Shown here: positions 8,277 to 16,865 of the stretch, one piece after another
How the letters are laid out: each line of letters opens with the position of its first letter
Numbering within the stretch: the first letter of the stretch is position 1
Origin: Bacteroidales bacterium
GTDB lineage: Bacteria; Bacteroidota; Bacteroidia; Bacteroidales; UBA932
Length of the DNA stretch: 64,000 nucleotides
Assembly (NCBI GenBank): GCA_017509755.1
Contig: JAFWOY010000008.1
Location: 62,001 to 126,000, forward strand
Direction of reading: 5' to 3'
Position numbers and translations under genes: made by a program
The notes under the pieces: generated by a model
Databases searched by the model: none
Seen by the model: the letters and a program-made list of their open reading frames with translations, nothing else
What the model was told of the DNA's origin: nothing

Positions 8277-10895
8277 ATGATGAAATTCCGATCCCTCTTA
8301 TGGGCCGTTCTGGCGGCAGGATTCCTGTTCGCATGCTCGACAGACGCCCTTTTGCAAGAAGAAATCCTGGAGACACCTGCGGGTGCGTACCCTTCCTCCC
8401 TTTATGAAACAGGCCACGTCCGGATCTATGTAGAGCCGGCCCTGGCTGAAAAGTTGGAACAGACCGGCTCACCAGACGCCCTGATTACGACCAAGGCGGC
8501 AGCGGTGCTGGGCAAAGTCCGGATGGAAAGGACCTTCCCTTATGCCGGGAAATTTGAAAAGCGCACCCACGAAGCAGGTCTGGACCGCTGGTACGAGGTT
8601 TGGTTCGACGCTGCGACGCCGCTGACCAAAGCCGCCGTTTCACTGGAAGACCTTCCCGGCGTGCTGGAAGTTGAATACCGGCCTGTCACGCACAAGGCAT
8701 ACGATGAGACGGTAACCTACGTCAGCCCTTCGCCTGCAGCCGCTCCGGCCGGCTTCTCCTTCGATGATCCTGAATTCAGCAAGCAGTGGGACCTCTACAA
8801 TGACGGGGCTGCCAATGGAAAAACGCTCGGCTGCGACATCAACGTCATCCCGGTCTGGCAAAACTATACGACCGGCAACCGTGACGTCATCGTCTGCGTC
8901 GTGGACGGCGGCATCGACTGCGACCACGAAGACCTATCCACCAACCTGTGGAACGATCCCAACCGCCCGGCTGTCCATGGATTCAATTTCATGGACAACA
9001 GCATCAACATCCTCAAGACCAATCACGGCACCCATGTGGCCGGAACAATTGCTGCTGTGAATAATAACGGCAAAGGCATCTGCGGCATTGCAGGCGGCGA
9101 CTACGCCAAAGGCATCCAGGGTGTCCGGCTGATGTCGGCCCAGATCTTCAAGGAAGACGAGGAGGGCGGCGCCAATGGCGCCCGCGCCATCAAGTGGGGT
9201 GCCGACCATGGGGCCGTCATCTCCCAGAACAGTTGGGGCTACAAGACTATCGACTACGTCCCCAACTCCGACAAGATGGCCATCGATTATTTCAACACCT
9301 ACGCCGGTATGGATGAAAATGGTTACCAGGTAGGCCCGATGGCGGGTGGCCTGGTCGTCTTTGCAGCCGGTAACGAGAACACGGATTTCGGTGCGCCCGG
9401 CTACTACGAAGGAGCACTCGCCGTAGGTTCCATCGGCGCTGATTTCTACCGTGCCTACTATTCCTGTTATGGCGACTGGGTGGACGTGGCAGCGCCAGGT
9501 GGAGACTACCAGAAAGGCTATCAGATCTACAGCACCTTGCCCGACAACCGCTATGGTCAGATGCAAGGCACTTCCATGGCCTGCCCGCACGTCTCAGGTG
9601 TAGCTGCGCTCATCGTCTCGAAATGCGGCGGTGAAGGCTTTACGCGCGACATGCTCTGGAACCGGATTGTCAATACAGCCAAGGATATCAGTGCCCAGAA
9701 CCGCAATTATCCGGTCGGCGGCCTGGTGGACGTGACAGCCGCCATCCTCGCGGAAGGCGCCACGCCGCCGAATCCCGTGACGGATTTCCAGGCTTCGCTG
9801 CTGAATGCCGATTTCATCCGCTTCTCGCTCACTGTCCCGGAAGATGAAGACGATGGCAGAGCCTATGGCGTCAACATCTATTACAGTGAGGAGCCCTTCT
9901 CCGAAACCACGATGCTGCCTTACAAGCGTTTCCCGATCGAAGACCTCGCAGCCGGCCAGAAGATGGAAGGTATTCTCAGCGGCCTTGCATTCCAAAAGAC
10001 CTACTACCTGGCCTGCGAAGCTTTTGACCTCATCGGCAACCGGTCCGCACTTTCCAACATGGTCGTCGTAACGACGGGCGAAAATCACGCTCCGACCGTT
10101 GAAACGGACGATGCCCTGTCCTTCACGCTCAAATCCCACGAAACTCACTGGTTGAACTTCCGCTATGCAGAGCCGGACGGCCACGGAGTCCATGCGAAAC
10201 TCGATAAGGGCTCGCCAGCCGACTCACTCTTCCAGATGCAAGGGCTCACCCAAAAAGTTCAGATTGACGCCCTCCGGGCGGAACCCGGTACCTACTTTGC
10301 CACGCTCCATGTCTTTGATGACTTTGAGAAAGAGACGACCCTCTCCTACTCCTATACCATCACGGCCAACCATGCGCCGACTGTCATCGGCACGATCGAT
10401 GATATGGTATTCGGGGAAAAAGGCGCCCTGGCGACAGTCAACCTGGCCGAGGTATTCCGCGATGAAGACGGCGAGATCCTCCAATATACGCCCGTCTCGT
10501 CCGACAATGACATCCTCAACCTGCATGTCCGTGAAGGCATGCTTTACGTAACAGCGCTGAAATACGGCTATGCAATAGGCACCGTAACCGCGACAGATGC
10601 CCGGGGCCAGTCGGTCAGTACGTCGTTCAAGACTCTCGCCCGCGACGGCAGCAAGCCCATCGACATCTATCCGACCACCATAACCGACGGCATGCTATAC
10701 ATCCGGACAGCTACTGACCAGTCGGTCAATGCCCAGGTCATCTCCGAAACCGGAACGGTCGTGCTGGAACAGAGCGGACATGCTACGCCCTTCACCCCTG
10801 CCATCCTTGACCTGACCATGCTGGGCGGCGGCCCTTACTCCGTCAAGGTGACTTTCGGTAGTGAAACCCTGACCCAAAACATCGTGAAACTATGA
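8277..10895 (+). CDS. Subtilisin-like (S8) serine peptidase with T9SS C-terminal sorting domain
   Basis: Exported 872-residue protease. Order: signal with a lipobox-like end (AAGFLFAC, Cys20); propeptide-like region ~35-150; S8 catalytic domain ~165-490 with Asp210 in VVDGGIDCDHEDL, His250 in NHGTHVAGT and Ser433 in GTSMACPHVSGVAALI; fibronectin-III-like segment ~500-600; two cadherin/Ig-like segments each opening with NHAPTV (~602, ~697); and a final ~70-residue domain (MLYIRTATDQSVNAQVISET ... GGGPYSVKVTFGSET ... IVKL) that fits the T9SS type A sorting signal. Either of two adjacent ATGs (8277, 8280) could be used. The stop overlaps the next gene's ATG (ATGA, 10892-10895), so a PorV-like barrel is translationally coupled. 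Lipobox and T9SS signal together are unusual. Confidence 0.93.
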   Translation: MMKFRSLLWAVLAAGFLFACSTDALLQEEILETPAGAYPSSLYETGHVRIYVEPALAEKLEQTGSPDALITTKAAAVLGKVRMERTFPYAGKFEKRTHEAGLDRWYEVWFDAATPLTKAAVSLEDLPGVLEVEYRPVTHKAYDETVTYVSPSPAAAPAGFSFDDPEFSKQWDLYNDGAANGKTLGCDINVIPVWQNYTTGNRDVIVCVVDGGIDCDHEDLSTNLWNDPNRPAVHGFNFMDNSINILKTNHGTHVAGTIAAVNNNGKGICGIAGGDYAKGIQGVRLMSAQIFKEDEEGGANGARAIKWGADHGAVISQNSWGYKTIDYVPNSDKMAIDYFNTYAGMDENGYQVGPMAGGLVVFAAGNENTDFGAPGYYEGALAVGSIGADFYRAYYSCYGDWVDVAAPGGDYQKGYQIYSTLPDNRYGQMQGTSMACPHVSGVAALIVSKCGGEGFTRDMLWNRIVNTAKDISAQNRNYPVGGLVDVTAAILAEGATPPNPVTDFQASLLNADFIRFSLTVPEDEDDGRAYGVNIYYSEEPFSETTMLPYKRFPIEDLAAGQKMEGILSGLAFQKTYYLACEAFDLIGNRSALSNMVVVTTGENHAPTVETDDALSFTLKSHETHWLNFRYAEPDGHGVHAKLDKGSPADSLFQMQGLTQKVQIDALRAEPGTYFATLHVFDDFEKETTLSYSYTITANHAPTVIGTIDDMVFGEKGALATVNLAEVFRDEDGEILQYTPVSSDNDILNLHVREGMLYVTALKYGYAIGTVTATDARGQSVSTSFKTLARDGSKPIDIYPTTITDGMLYIRTATDQSVNAQVISETGTVVLEQSGHATPFTPAILDLTMLGGGPYSVKVTFGSETLTQNIVKL

Positions 10896-11770
10896 GAAGA
10901 AATCCGATATCCTGCATCCTGCTGACAGTCGCGCTCATGCTGACCGCACTCCCGACGGCACACGCGCAGTCGTTCAATTCTTTCATCCTGTCGGGCAAGG
11001 CGGGAGATCTTGCCATGGGCGATCTCGCATTCCGTACACCGGACCTGGCCCTTCAAAAAATGCGGGCTGACGTATCGTTCGGCAAATGGGCACCGCAACA
11101 GTTCAACTACTCCGCACTGCAGGCAGGCGCTTTCATGGCACTGAATGATCGTTTTGGTCTCCGGCTGGACTACCGGAACAACCTCTTCCCGGAATTCACA
11201 CAGATCGATCAGAACGGCAATGAGAAAGGGACTTTCAAACCCGGCGAACAGCGGATCCTGGCCGGTGTGTCGCTGCGACTCGCCGACAATCTGTTCATCG
11301 ACGTCAACGGCAAGTATCTGATGGCCGACATGGCCGGTCAGAAAGCCACGGCCTTTGCCGGAGACGTGGCCTTCAACTATGTGAAAGACGGACTGACCGT
11401 GGGCGTGAAAGGCGCCGACATCGGCTCGAAGTACAGCTTTGGTTCTATGGCTTACGCATTGCCCATGCGTGTAATGGCCGGCGGTTCCTACCGCATTGCG
11501 CCGGGCGACAAGCATGCAGTCACGTTGGGCGCCGACCTGGGCTACATCCTTCCCCAGGAATATAAGGCCTTTACGGCCGCCATCGGTACCGAATACGCCT
11601 TCAACCAGATGATCTTCGCCCGCGCCGGCTACCACTTCTCCTCCGCCGTCGCTCCCCGCTTCGCCTCCTTCGGACTCGGCCTCGCCTTCAAGGGCATCGG
11701 CCTCGATGCCGCATACCTGCTGGGTCAAGCCGCCAACGCCTGGACAGTGGGATTACACGTTGCATTGTAA
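10892..11770 (+). CDS. PorV/PorQ-like outer membrane beta-barrel protein
   Basis: The 292-residue product has a Sec signal peptide ending THAQS (residues ~1-26). It then shows an AGDLAMGDLAFRTPDLAL segment like the glycine-rich amino end of PorV/PorQ (FadL-like) barrels, followed by alternating amphipathic strands with Gly/aromatic patterns (FGLRLDYRNN, LFIDVNGKYLM, FASFGLGLAFKGIGLDAAYL), and it ends in strand residues VGLHVAL. PorV carries T9SS cargo at the outer membrane by binding the C-terminal sorting domain. Its ATGA overlap with a T9SS-tagged protease makes a dedicated shuttle or anchor role attractive, but that is inference. Assignment to the barrel class is firm; assignment to PorV rather than another family is moderate. 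Confidence 0.7.
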   Translation: MRRNPISCILLTVALMLTALPTAHAQSFNSFILSGKAGDLAMGDLAFRTPDLALQKMRADVSFGKWAPQQFNYSALQAGAFMALNDRFGLRLDYRNNLFPEFTQIDQNGNEKGTFKPGEQRILAGVSLRLADNLFIDVNGKYLMADMAGQKATAFAGDVAFNYVKDGLTVGVKGADIGSKYSFGSMAYALPMRVMAGGSYRIAPGDKHAVTLGADLGYILPQEYKAFTAAIGTEYAFNQMIFARAGYHFSSAVAPRFASFGLGLAFKGIGLDAAYLLGQAANAWTVGLHVAL

Positions 11771-11780
11771 TTTATTAGGG

Positions 11781-11883
11781 ATAGCTCCGTTGTTGTAGAG
11801 GCCCCTTCACGGAGTTTTTGCGGGGAGGCTGGTGCGGAAAGCCGTAGCGGATGTGAAGGGGCCTCTACAACAACAGGAGCTAT
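11781..11883. repeat. Long imperfect inverted repeat, ~30-base arms
   Basis: The left arm 11781-11810 and right arm 11853-11883 are reverse complements apart from one extra base in the right arm. The inner 22 bases are perfect (core GTTGTTGTAGAGGCCCC), and the outer ATAGCTCC pairs with GGAGCTAT. The 42-base loop is G-rich. There is no T-run after it, and a separate conventional terminator follows at 11887, so it is not needed for termination. I see no flanking target duplication and no second copy in the window. It could be a small non-autonomous mobile element, a REP-like palindrome or a long RNA hairpin in the cassette's 3' end. Confidence 0.8.
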
Positions 11884-11886
11884 AAG

Positions 11887-11917
11887 AAAGGGTTGGCCTA
11901 AATGGTCAACCCTTTTT
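11887..11917. terminator. Bidirectional terminator between the PorV-like gene and gdhA
   Basis: Arms AAAGGGTTGGCC and GGTCAACCCTTT (one G-U pair) surround a TAAAT loop, with a T-run on the plus side and an A-run on the other side. It can stop the plus-strand cassette and the minus-strand gdhA transcript, whose stop is at 11960. Confidence 0.85.
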
Positions 11918-11959
11918 GATGTCGAGATGCCCGGTCAGGCCGGGCATGGCGGGGAGGAA

Positions 11960-13303
11960 TTAGATAATTCCCTGCTCGAGCATAGCGGTGGCGACCTTCA
12001 TGAAGCCGGCGATGTTGGCGCCCTTCACGTAGTCGATCGTGCCGTCCGGCTGCGTACCATACTTCACGCAAGCCTCGTGGATGGAGTCCATGATGAAGTG
12101 GAGTTTCTCATCGACTTCCTTGCCGCTCCAGCTGATGTGCGAAGCGTTCTGCGTCATCTCAAGGCCCGAGGTAGCCACGCCACCGGCGTTGACAGCCTTA
12201 CCAGGAGCGAAGAGGATGCCGTTGTGCTGGAAGAAGTGGATAGCGCCCGGCTGGCAGCCCATGTTGGAGACCTCGCAGCAGCACCAGGTGCCGTTGGCCT
12301 TCAGTTCCTTCGCGTCGTCTTCAGAAAGCTCGTTCTGGAAAGCGCAAGGGAGAGCGATGTCGCATTTCACGCTCCAAGCCTTCTTGCCAGGAGTGAAGAT
12401 AGCCTTGCCAGGGAACTTGTCAGCCATGTCCTGAACCTTGTTGCGGTTCGAAGCACGCATGACGAGCATGTAGTCGATCATTTCCTTGGTGATACCGTCG
12501 GGAATCTCGCAGACACCGTCCGGGCCGGAGATGGCGACGACCTTCGCACCAAGTTCAGTAGCCTTGGTGGCAGCGCCCCAGGCCACGTTGCCGAAGCCGG
12601 ACAGAGCCACGGTGCAGCCCTTGATGTCCTTGCCGGCCTTGTGCAGCAGGTTCTGGGTGAAATAGAGGGCACCGAAACCGGTAGCCTCCGGACGGAGGAT
12701 CGAACCGCCCCAGGTAGCACCCTTGCCCGTCAGCACACCCGTGTTGTACTCGCGGGCGAGCTTCTTGTACATACCGTAGAGATAACCGATCTCACGGCCG
12801 CCGACACCGACGTCACCGGCAGGAACGTCCTGATCCGGGCCGATGCACTGCCACAGCTCGGTCATGAAGGCCTGGCAGAAACGCATGATCTCGTCGTTGC
12901 TCTTGCCGACCGGGTCGAAGTCGGAACCACCCTTGGCACCACCCATCGGGAGGGTCGTCAGGGCGTTCTTGAAGGTCTGCTCGAAACCGAGGAACTTCAG
13001 CATCGAAGGGGTCACAGCCTTGTGGAAACGCAGACCGCCCTTGTACGGGCCGATCGCGCTGTTGAACTGAATGCGATAACCGAGGTTGGTCTGCACTTTG
13101 CCCGCATCGTCAACCCACGTCACACGGAACGTGAAGATCCGGTCCGGCTCGACCATACGCTCGACGATCTGTGCCTTCTCGAATTCGGGATGCTGGTTGT
13201 ACACTTCCTCGATGGAGTCGAGGACCTCGCGGACAGCCTGGAGATACTCGCTCTCACCGGGGTACTTCCGCTCAAGGTTCGCCATAATTTCAGCTACTTT
13301 CAT
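11960..13303 (-). CDS. gdhA: Glutamate dehydrogenase (hexameric, class I)
   Basis: Cytoplasmic enzyme interconverting L-glutamate with 2-oxoglutarate plus ammonia. The 447-residue length fits the small hexameric class. Substrate-site signatures are PYKGGLRFH (Lys88) and LPMGGAKGGSDFDP with the catalytic Lys124. The coenzyme domain opens with ALSGFGNVAWGAA near residue 237, and NAGGVATSGLEM near 375 is also conserved. Whether NADP or NAD is preferred cannot be decided safely from the sequence; NADP is usual for this subclass. It follows korB by 65 bases on the same strand, so it may be co-transcribed with the 2-oxoglutarate oxidoreductase that consumes its product. The bidirectional terminator lies just after its stop. 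Confidence 0.97.
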   Translation of the reverse strand: MKVAEIMANLERKYPGESEYLQAVREVLDSIEEVYNQHPEFEKAQIVERMVEPDRIFTFRVTWVDDAGKVQTNLGYRIQFNSAIGPYKGGLRFHKAVTPSMLKFLGFEQTFKNALTTLPMGGAKGGSDFDPVGKSNDEIMRFCQAFMTELWQCIGPDQDVPAGDVGVGGREIGYLYGMYKKLAREYNTGVLTGKGATWGGSILRPEATGFGALYFTQNLLHKAGKDIKGCTVALSGFGNVAWGAATKATELGAKVVAISGPDGVCEIPDGITKEMIDYMLVMRASNRNKVQDMADKFPGKAIFTPGKKAWSVKCDIALPCAFQNELSEDDAKELKANGTWCCCEVSNMGCQPGAIHFFQHNGILFAPGKAVNAGGVATSGLEMTQNASHISWSGKEVDEKLHFIMDSIHEACVKYGTQPDGTIDYVKGANIAGFMKVATAMLEQGII

Positions 13304-13368
13304 GATAGAAATCTGTTATTTAAAAAATTTGTTTGTTGAACGTATAAATTGCTTATAGTCTTTCTGTT

Positions 13369-14385
13369 TTATTCTACCGTCCAGGTAGCGCCACTGCGGA
13401 GAAGTTCATCCATGCAGGTAATCTTGGAGGCTTCCTTGACCTGCGTGAGCTGGTCGCGGACGCGGTCGTCATAGGTCGGTTCGTTGACCTGGCGGATGAC
13501 ACCCAGCGCCACCGGATAGTCCGGATACTTCATGTTGATGAGTTGGTTCTGGATAGCAGGATCTTCCTGATGCGCATCGTGGACGAGCAGTTTGTCCACC
13601 GTGATGCCGTTTTCGCCGATCTTGACGACTTTCAGCTTTCCGTGCTCGAGAATGAGGCCTTTGTCCTTGTTCTTGCCGAACACCATCGGTTCACCGTGAT
13701 GGAGGATGATGGTGCGGTCGGCGCGGTATTCGCGGTCGGAAATGGTGCTGTGGGCACCATCGTTGAAGATCACGCAGTTGGTGAGCATCTCGCAGACCGA
13801 GCAGCCGTCATGGGCAGCGGCGGCCACGAAAATCTCCTGGTTCAGGGCCAGTTCGCTGTCGAGGCTGCGGGCGAAGAAGGTACCACGGGCGCCCAGGACA
13901 AGCGAGCCCGGCGTGAACGGATTCTCGACGGTTCCGTAAGGCGAGGTCTTGGTGATCTGGCCCAGCTTGGAAGTCGGGGAATACTGTCCTTTCGTCAGAC
14001 CGTAGATCTGGTTGTTGAACAGGATGATATTGATGTCGATGTTACGACGGATGGCATGGATGAAATGGTTGCCGCCGATGGCCAGGGCATCCCCATCGCC
14101 ACAGGCCTGCCAGACGCTGAGGTCCGGATTGGCGACCTTCACGCCTGTCGAGATGGCCGTAGCACGACCGTGGATGCTGTGGAAACCGAATGTATCCATG
14201 TAGTACGGCAGACGCGACGAACAGCCGATACCCGAAATGAATACCAGCCGTTCCTTGCTGTAGCCGCGGGCCTCGCAGACCTGCGGAAGGGCACGGTGGA
14301 TGGCAGCCAGTACGGCGTGGTCACCGCAACCGGGGCACCAGCGAACTTCCTGGTTGCTCTTGAAATCTTGAGGTGTATATCGCAT
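13369..14385 (-). CDS. korB: 2-oxoacid:ferredoxin oxidoreductase, beta subunit (2-oxoglutarate type)
   Basis: Thiamine-diphosphate subunit of the two-subunit ferredoxin-dependent oxidoreductase that makes succinyl-CoA from 2-oxoglutarate or runs in reverse. The 338-residue protein has the amino-terminal WCPGCGDHAVL motif (Cys17, Cys20, part of an Fe-S site) and the TPP-binding GDGDALAIGG followed by NNQIYGLTKGQYSPTS. It starts 15 bases after korA, so the two are an operon. The assignment to 2-oxoglutarate rather than pyruvate or other 2-oxoacids rests on general resemblance and on gdhA next door; substrate range is not proven by sequence. Confidence 0.92.
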   Translation of the reverse strand: MRYTPQDFKSNQEVRWCPGCGDHAVLAAIHRALPQVCEARGYSKERLVFISGIGCSSRLPYYMDTFGFHSIHGRATAISTGVKVANPDLSVWQACGDGDALAIGGNHFIHAIRRNIDINIILFNNQIYGLTKGQYSPTSKLGQITKTSPYGTVENPFTPGSLVLGARGTFFARSLDSELALNQEIFVAAAAHDGCSVCEMLTNCVIFNDGAHSTISDREYRADRTIILHHGEPMVFGKNKDKGLILEHGKLKVVKIGENGITVDKLLVHDAHQEDPAIQNQLINMKYPDYPVALGVIRQVNEPTYDDRVRDQLTQVKEASKITCMDELLRSGATWTVE

Positions 14386-14400
14386 AGTAGGTCCCTCCGA

Positions 14401-16233
14401 TTAGAAAATGGCATTTACGGCATCCACGATCTCCTTCACGATGAAAGGCTGACCCTGGACTTTGTTGTACTGCAGGTAGCTGAACTGCGGGAGTTTCGCA
14501 CGCAGATAGTCCGCGAACTGGCCGCTGTTGAGCTCGCACACGATGATTTTCTTGTAACGGGCGAAAATGTCGGCGGTGTTCTTCGGCAGCGGGTTGATGA
14601 AGTCGAAGTGACACAACGCGACTTTCTTTCCTTCGTCCTGCAGTTCGTGCAGCGCGGTATAAAGGTGGCCGAACGTGCCGCCCCAGCCCACGATCAGGAC
14701 TTCGGCGTCTTCGTCGCCGATGACGGTCTGTTCGGGGAGATAGTTGGCCAGGCGGGCAACCTTCTCGGCGCGCTCCGCGACCATCTTGGCGTGATTCTCC
14801 GGATCGGAGGAGATGACACCAGCGGTGTTCTTCTCCAGACCGCCGACGCGGTGTTCCAAGCCGGCTTTGCCGGGGAACGCCCACTTGCGGGCGAACGACT
14901 CGGGATCGCGTTCAAAAGGCTTGAAAGCCCCTTCGCACTTGTCGATGATCGGCGGATTGATGGCCGGATAGTCCTTCATCGAAGGAATCTTCCACGGCTC
15001 GCTGCCGTTGCCCAGGAAACCTTCCGTCAGGAGGATGACCGGCATCATGTGCTCCATGGCATACTTGCCTGCATAGAAGGCGGCGTCAAAGCAGTGGCTC
15101 GGCGAGTGGGCGGCGACCACGGCGATCGGGCACTCGCCGTTGCGGCCGTAAAGGGCCTGGGCGAGGTCGGTCTGCTCGGTTTTGGTCGGAATGCCTGTCG
15201 AAGGACCGCTGCGCTGTACATCGACCAGCACGAGCGGAAGTTCGGTAATCATGGCCAGGCCCAGCGCCTCGCTCTTGAGGGAGAGGCCCGGACCGGAGGT
15301 CGTGGTCACAGCAAAATTGCCGGCATAGGCGGCGCCGATGGCGGTGCAGATACCTGCGATTTCGTCTTCTGCCTGCAGTGTCTTCACGCCAAGGTTCTTG
15401 TGGATGGCAAGTTCCTCGAGGATAGCCGTTGCCGGGGTGATCGGGTAGGAACCGCAGAAGAGCGGTCGTCCGCTCTTTTCGGAGGCGGCGATCAGACCCC
15501 AGGCCGTAGCCTGGTTACCGCTGATGTTGCGATAGACACCTTTCTCCTGCTTGGCCGGTTTCACCGTATAGGTGTTCGCGATGGCCTGGATGTTGGCTGC
15601 ATAGTTGAAGCCGTCGAAGAGCACCTTCTTGTTGGGCTCGATGAGCGCCGGTTTCTTCTTGAACTTCTTCTCCAGGTAGGCGTAGGTGTACTCAAGCGGA
15701 CGGTTGAACATGTAGAAGCACATGCCAAGCGTGAACATGTTCTTGCAACGGATAATGGCCTTCTGGTCCATTCCGCTGTCCTTGAGACTCTCCTTGGTCA
15801 GCGTCGTGATGGGTGAATAAATGATATTCCGGTCCTCGATACGAAGTTCGGTGACAGGATCCAGTGTAGCATAACCTGCTCTCTTGATGAGCGCTTCATC
15901 AAAGGTGTCGGTGTCGATGATGACCGTTGCAGTCGGTTTCGCCCACTTCGCGTTCGCACGAAGGGCGGCAGGGTTCATGGCGACCAGCACATCACAGAAG
16001 TCACCGGGCGTGTTGACTTCACCCGATCCGATATGGACCTGGAAGCCGGAGACGCCGGAGACGGTGCCGTGCGGGGCGCGAATCTCTGCGGGATAATCCG
16101 GGAAGGTGGAAATCTCGTTTCCGTACAAAGCGGAAGCGTCAGCGAACAGGGTACCTGTCAACTGCATTCCATCGCCCGAATCGCCACAAAACCTGATTAC
16201 AACATCTTTGGTGTCGATTACTTTATGTTGCAT
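14401..16233 (-). CDS. korA: 2-oxoacid:ferredoxin oxidoreductase, alpha subunit with fused gamma domain
   Basis: This 610-residue subunit fuses the gamma domain (residues ~10-190, starting VIRFCGDSGDGMQLTG and containing TFPDYPAEIRAPHGTVSGVSGFQVH) to the alpha, pyrimidine-binding domain (~215-600; AWGLIAASEKSGRPLFCGSY and TTTSGPGLSLKSEALGLA), as in KorA-type enzymes. With KorB it oxidatively decarboxylates 2-oxoglutarate to succinyl-CoA and reduces ferredoxin in the cytoplasm. No ferredoxin (delta) subunit gene is adjacent. An OmpH gene lies 39 bases upstream on the same strand, so metabolism and envelope genes may share a transcript. Confidence 0.93.
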   Translation of the reverse strand: MQHKVIDTKDVVIRFCGDSGDGMQLTGTLFADASALYGNEISTFPDYPAEIRAPHGTVSGVSGFQVHIGSGEVNTPGDFCDVLVAMNPAALRANAKWAKPTATVIIDTDTFDEALIKRAGYATLDPVTELRIEDRNIIYSPITTLTKESLKDSGMDQKAIIRCKNMFTLGMCFYMFNRPLEYTYAYLEKKFKKKPALIEPNKKVLFDGFNYAANIQAIANTYTVKPAKQEKGVYRNISGNQATAWGLIAASEKSGRPLFCGSYPITPATAILEELAIHKNLGVKTLQAEDEIAGICTAIGAAYAGNFAVTTTSGPGLSLKSEALGLAMITELPLVLVDVQRSGPSTGIPTKTEQTDLAQALYGRNGECPIAVVAAHSPSHCFDAAFYAGKYAMEHMMPVILLTEGFLGNGSEPWKIPSMKDYPAINPPIIDKCEGAFKPFERDPESFARKWAFPGKAGLEHRVGGLEKNTAGVISSDPENHAKMVAERAEKVARLANYLPEQTVIGDEDAEVLIVGWGGTFGHLYTALHELQDEGKKVALCHFDFINPLPKNTADIFARYKKIIVCELNSGQFADYLRAKLPQFSYLQYNKVQGQPFIVKEIVDAVNAIF

Positions 16234-16272
16234 AGGTTAAAAGTTAGGTATAGTAGATGTTGGGATTGGTCG

Positions 16273-16830
16273 CTACTGGGCGTTCGGCTGCTGGAGCTGG
16301 GTCGGGGCCACTTTCTCAGCAGGAATACCGAGTTCCTTCTTGGCCAGCGGCAGCAGGTTGAGGCTGACGTTGTCGTCGAAGTAAATCAGCGAACCGGCCG
16401 AAAGATCGAAGACATAAACCAGGTTGTTGGCCTTGGCGATCTTCGTGATGGCGTTCTGCGCTTTCTCGATGACAGGTTCCATCAGCGTCTGCTGCATCTG
16501 GGCCATCTCCTGCTGGGCATTCTGCTGGAACTGCTGGATGCGTTGTCCCAGTTCGGTCAGCTCGCGCTCTTTGGTCTCGATCACGACAGGGGCCCATTCA
16601 TTGCGTTTGCGCTGGTATTCGTTCAACTTGTTGTTGTACTCGGTGCCCATACCTTCGAGTGTCTCTTCGAGATCAGTCTGGTAGGCCTGGAGTTTCACCA
16701 CGGCCGAGTCACGCTCACTCATCAGGCTGATCAGTTCATTGGTGTTGATGTGTCCGCATTTCAAATTCTGCGCCTGGGAGAGCGCACCGAAGGAGAGTAC
16801 ACAAAATGCAAGAAGTACAAGCTTTTTCAT
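16273..16830 (-). CDS. OmpH/Skp-family periplasmic chaperone (copy 1)
   Basis: Periplasmic holdase that escorts unfolded outer membrane proteins to the BAM complex. 185 residues: Sec signal (MKKLVLLAFCVLSFGALSQA), the CGHINTNELISLMSE start typical of Skp (which usually reads GYVN/INTxxLI), a long Gln/Glu-rich coiled-coil from ~40 to 125, and a C-terminal strand ending with LSAGSLIYFDDNVSLNLLPL. The tail after ~165 is Gln/Pro rich and irregular. It sits 35 bases after a second Skp gene that itself follows bamA, so the three form an outer membrane assembly block. Confidence 0.9.
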   Translation of the reverse strand: MKKLVLLAFCVLSFGALSQAQNLKCGHINTNELISLMSERDSAVVKLQAYQTDLEETLEGMGTEYNNKLNEYQRKRNEWAPVVIETKERELTELGQRIQQFQQNAQQEMAQMQQTLMEPVIEKAQNAITKIAKANNLVYVFDLSAGSLIYFDDNVSLNLLPLAKKELGIPAEKVAPTQLQQPNAQ

Positions 16831-16865
16831 CGTTTTGGGATTTTCTTCAAATGTTCAATATAAAA

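Noticed and set aside
11781..11883. The long inverted repeat as an ordinary terminator
   Set aside because: Arms are much longer than usual, the loop is 42 bases, there is no T-run, and a standard terminator follows immediately.
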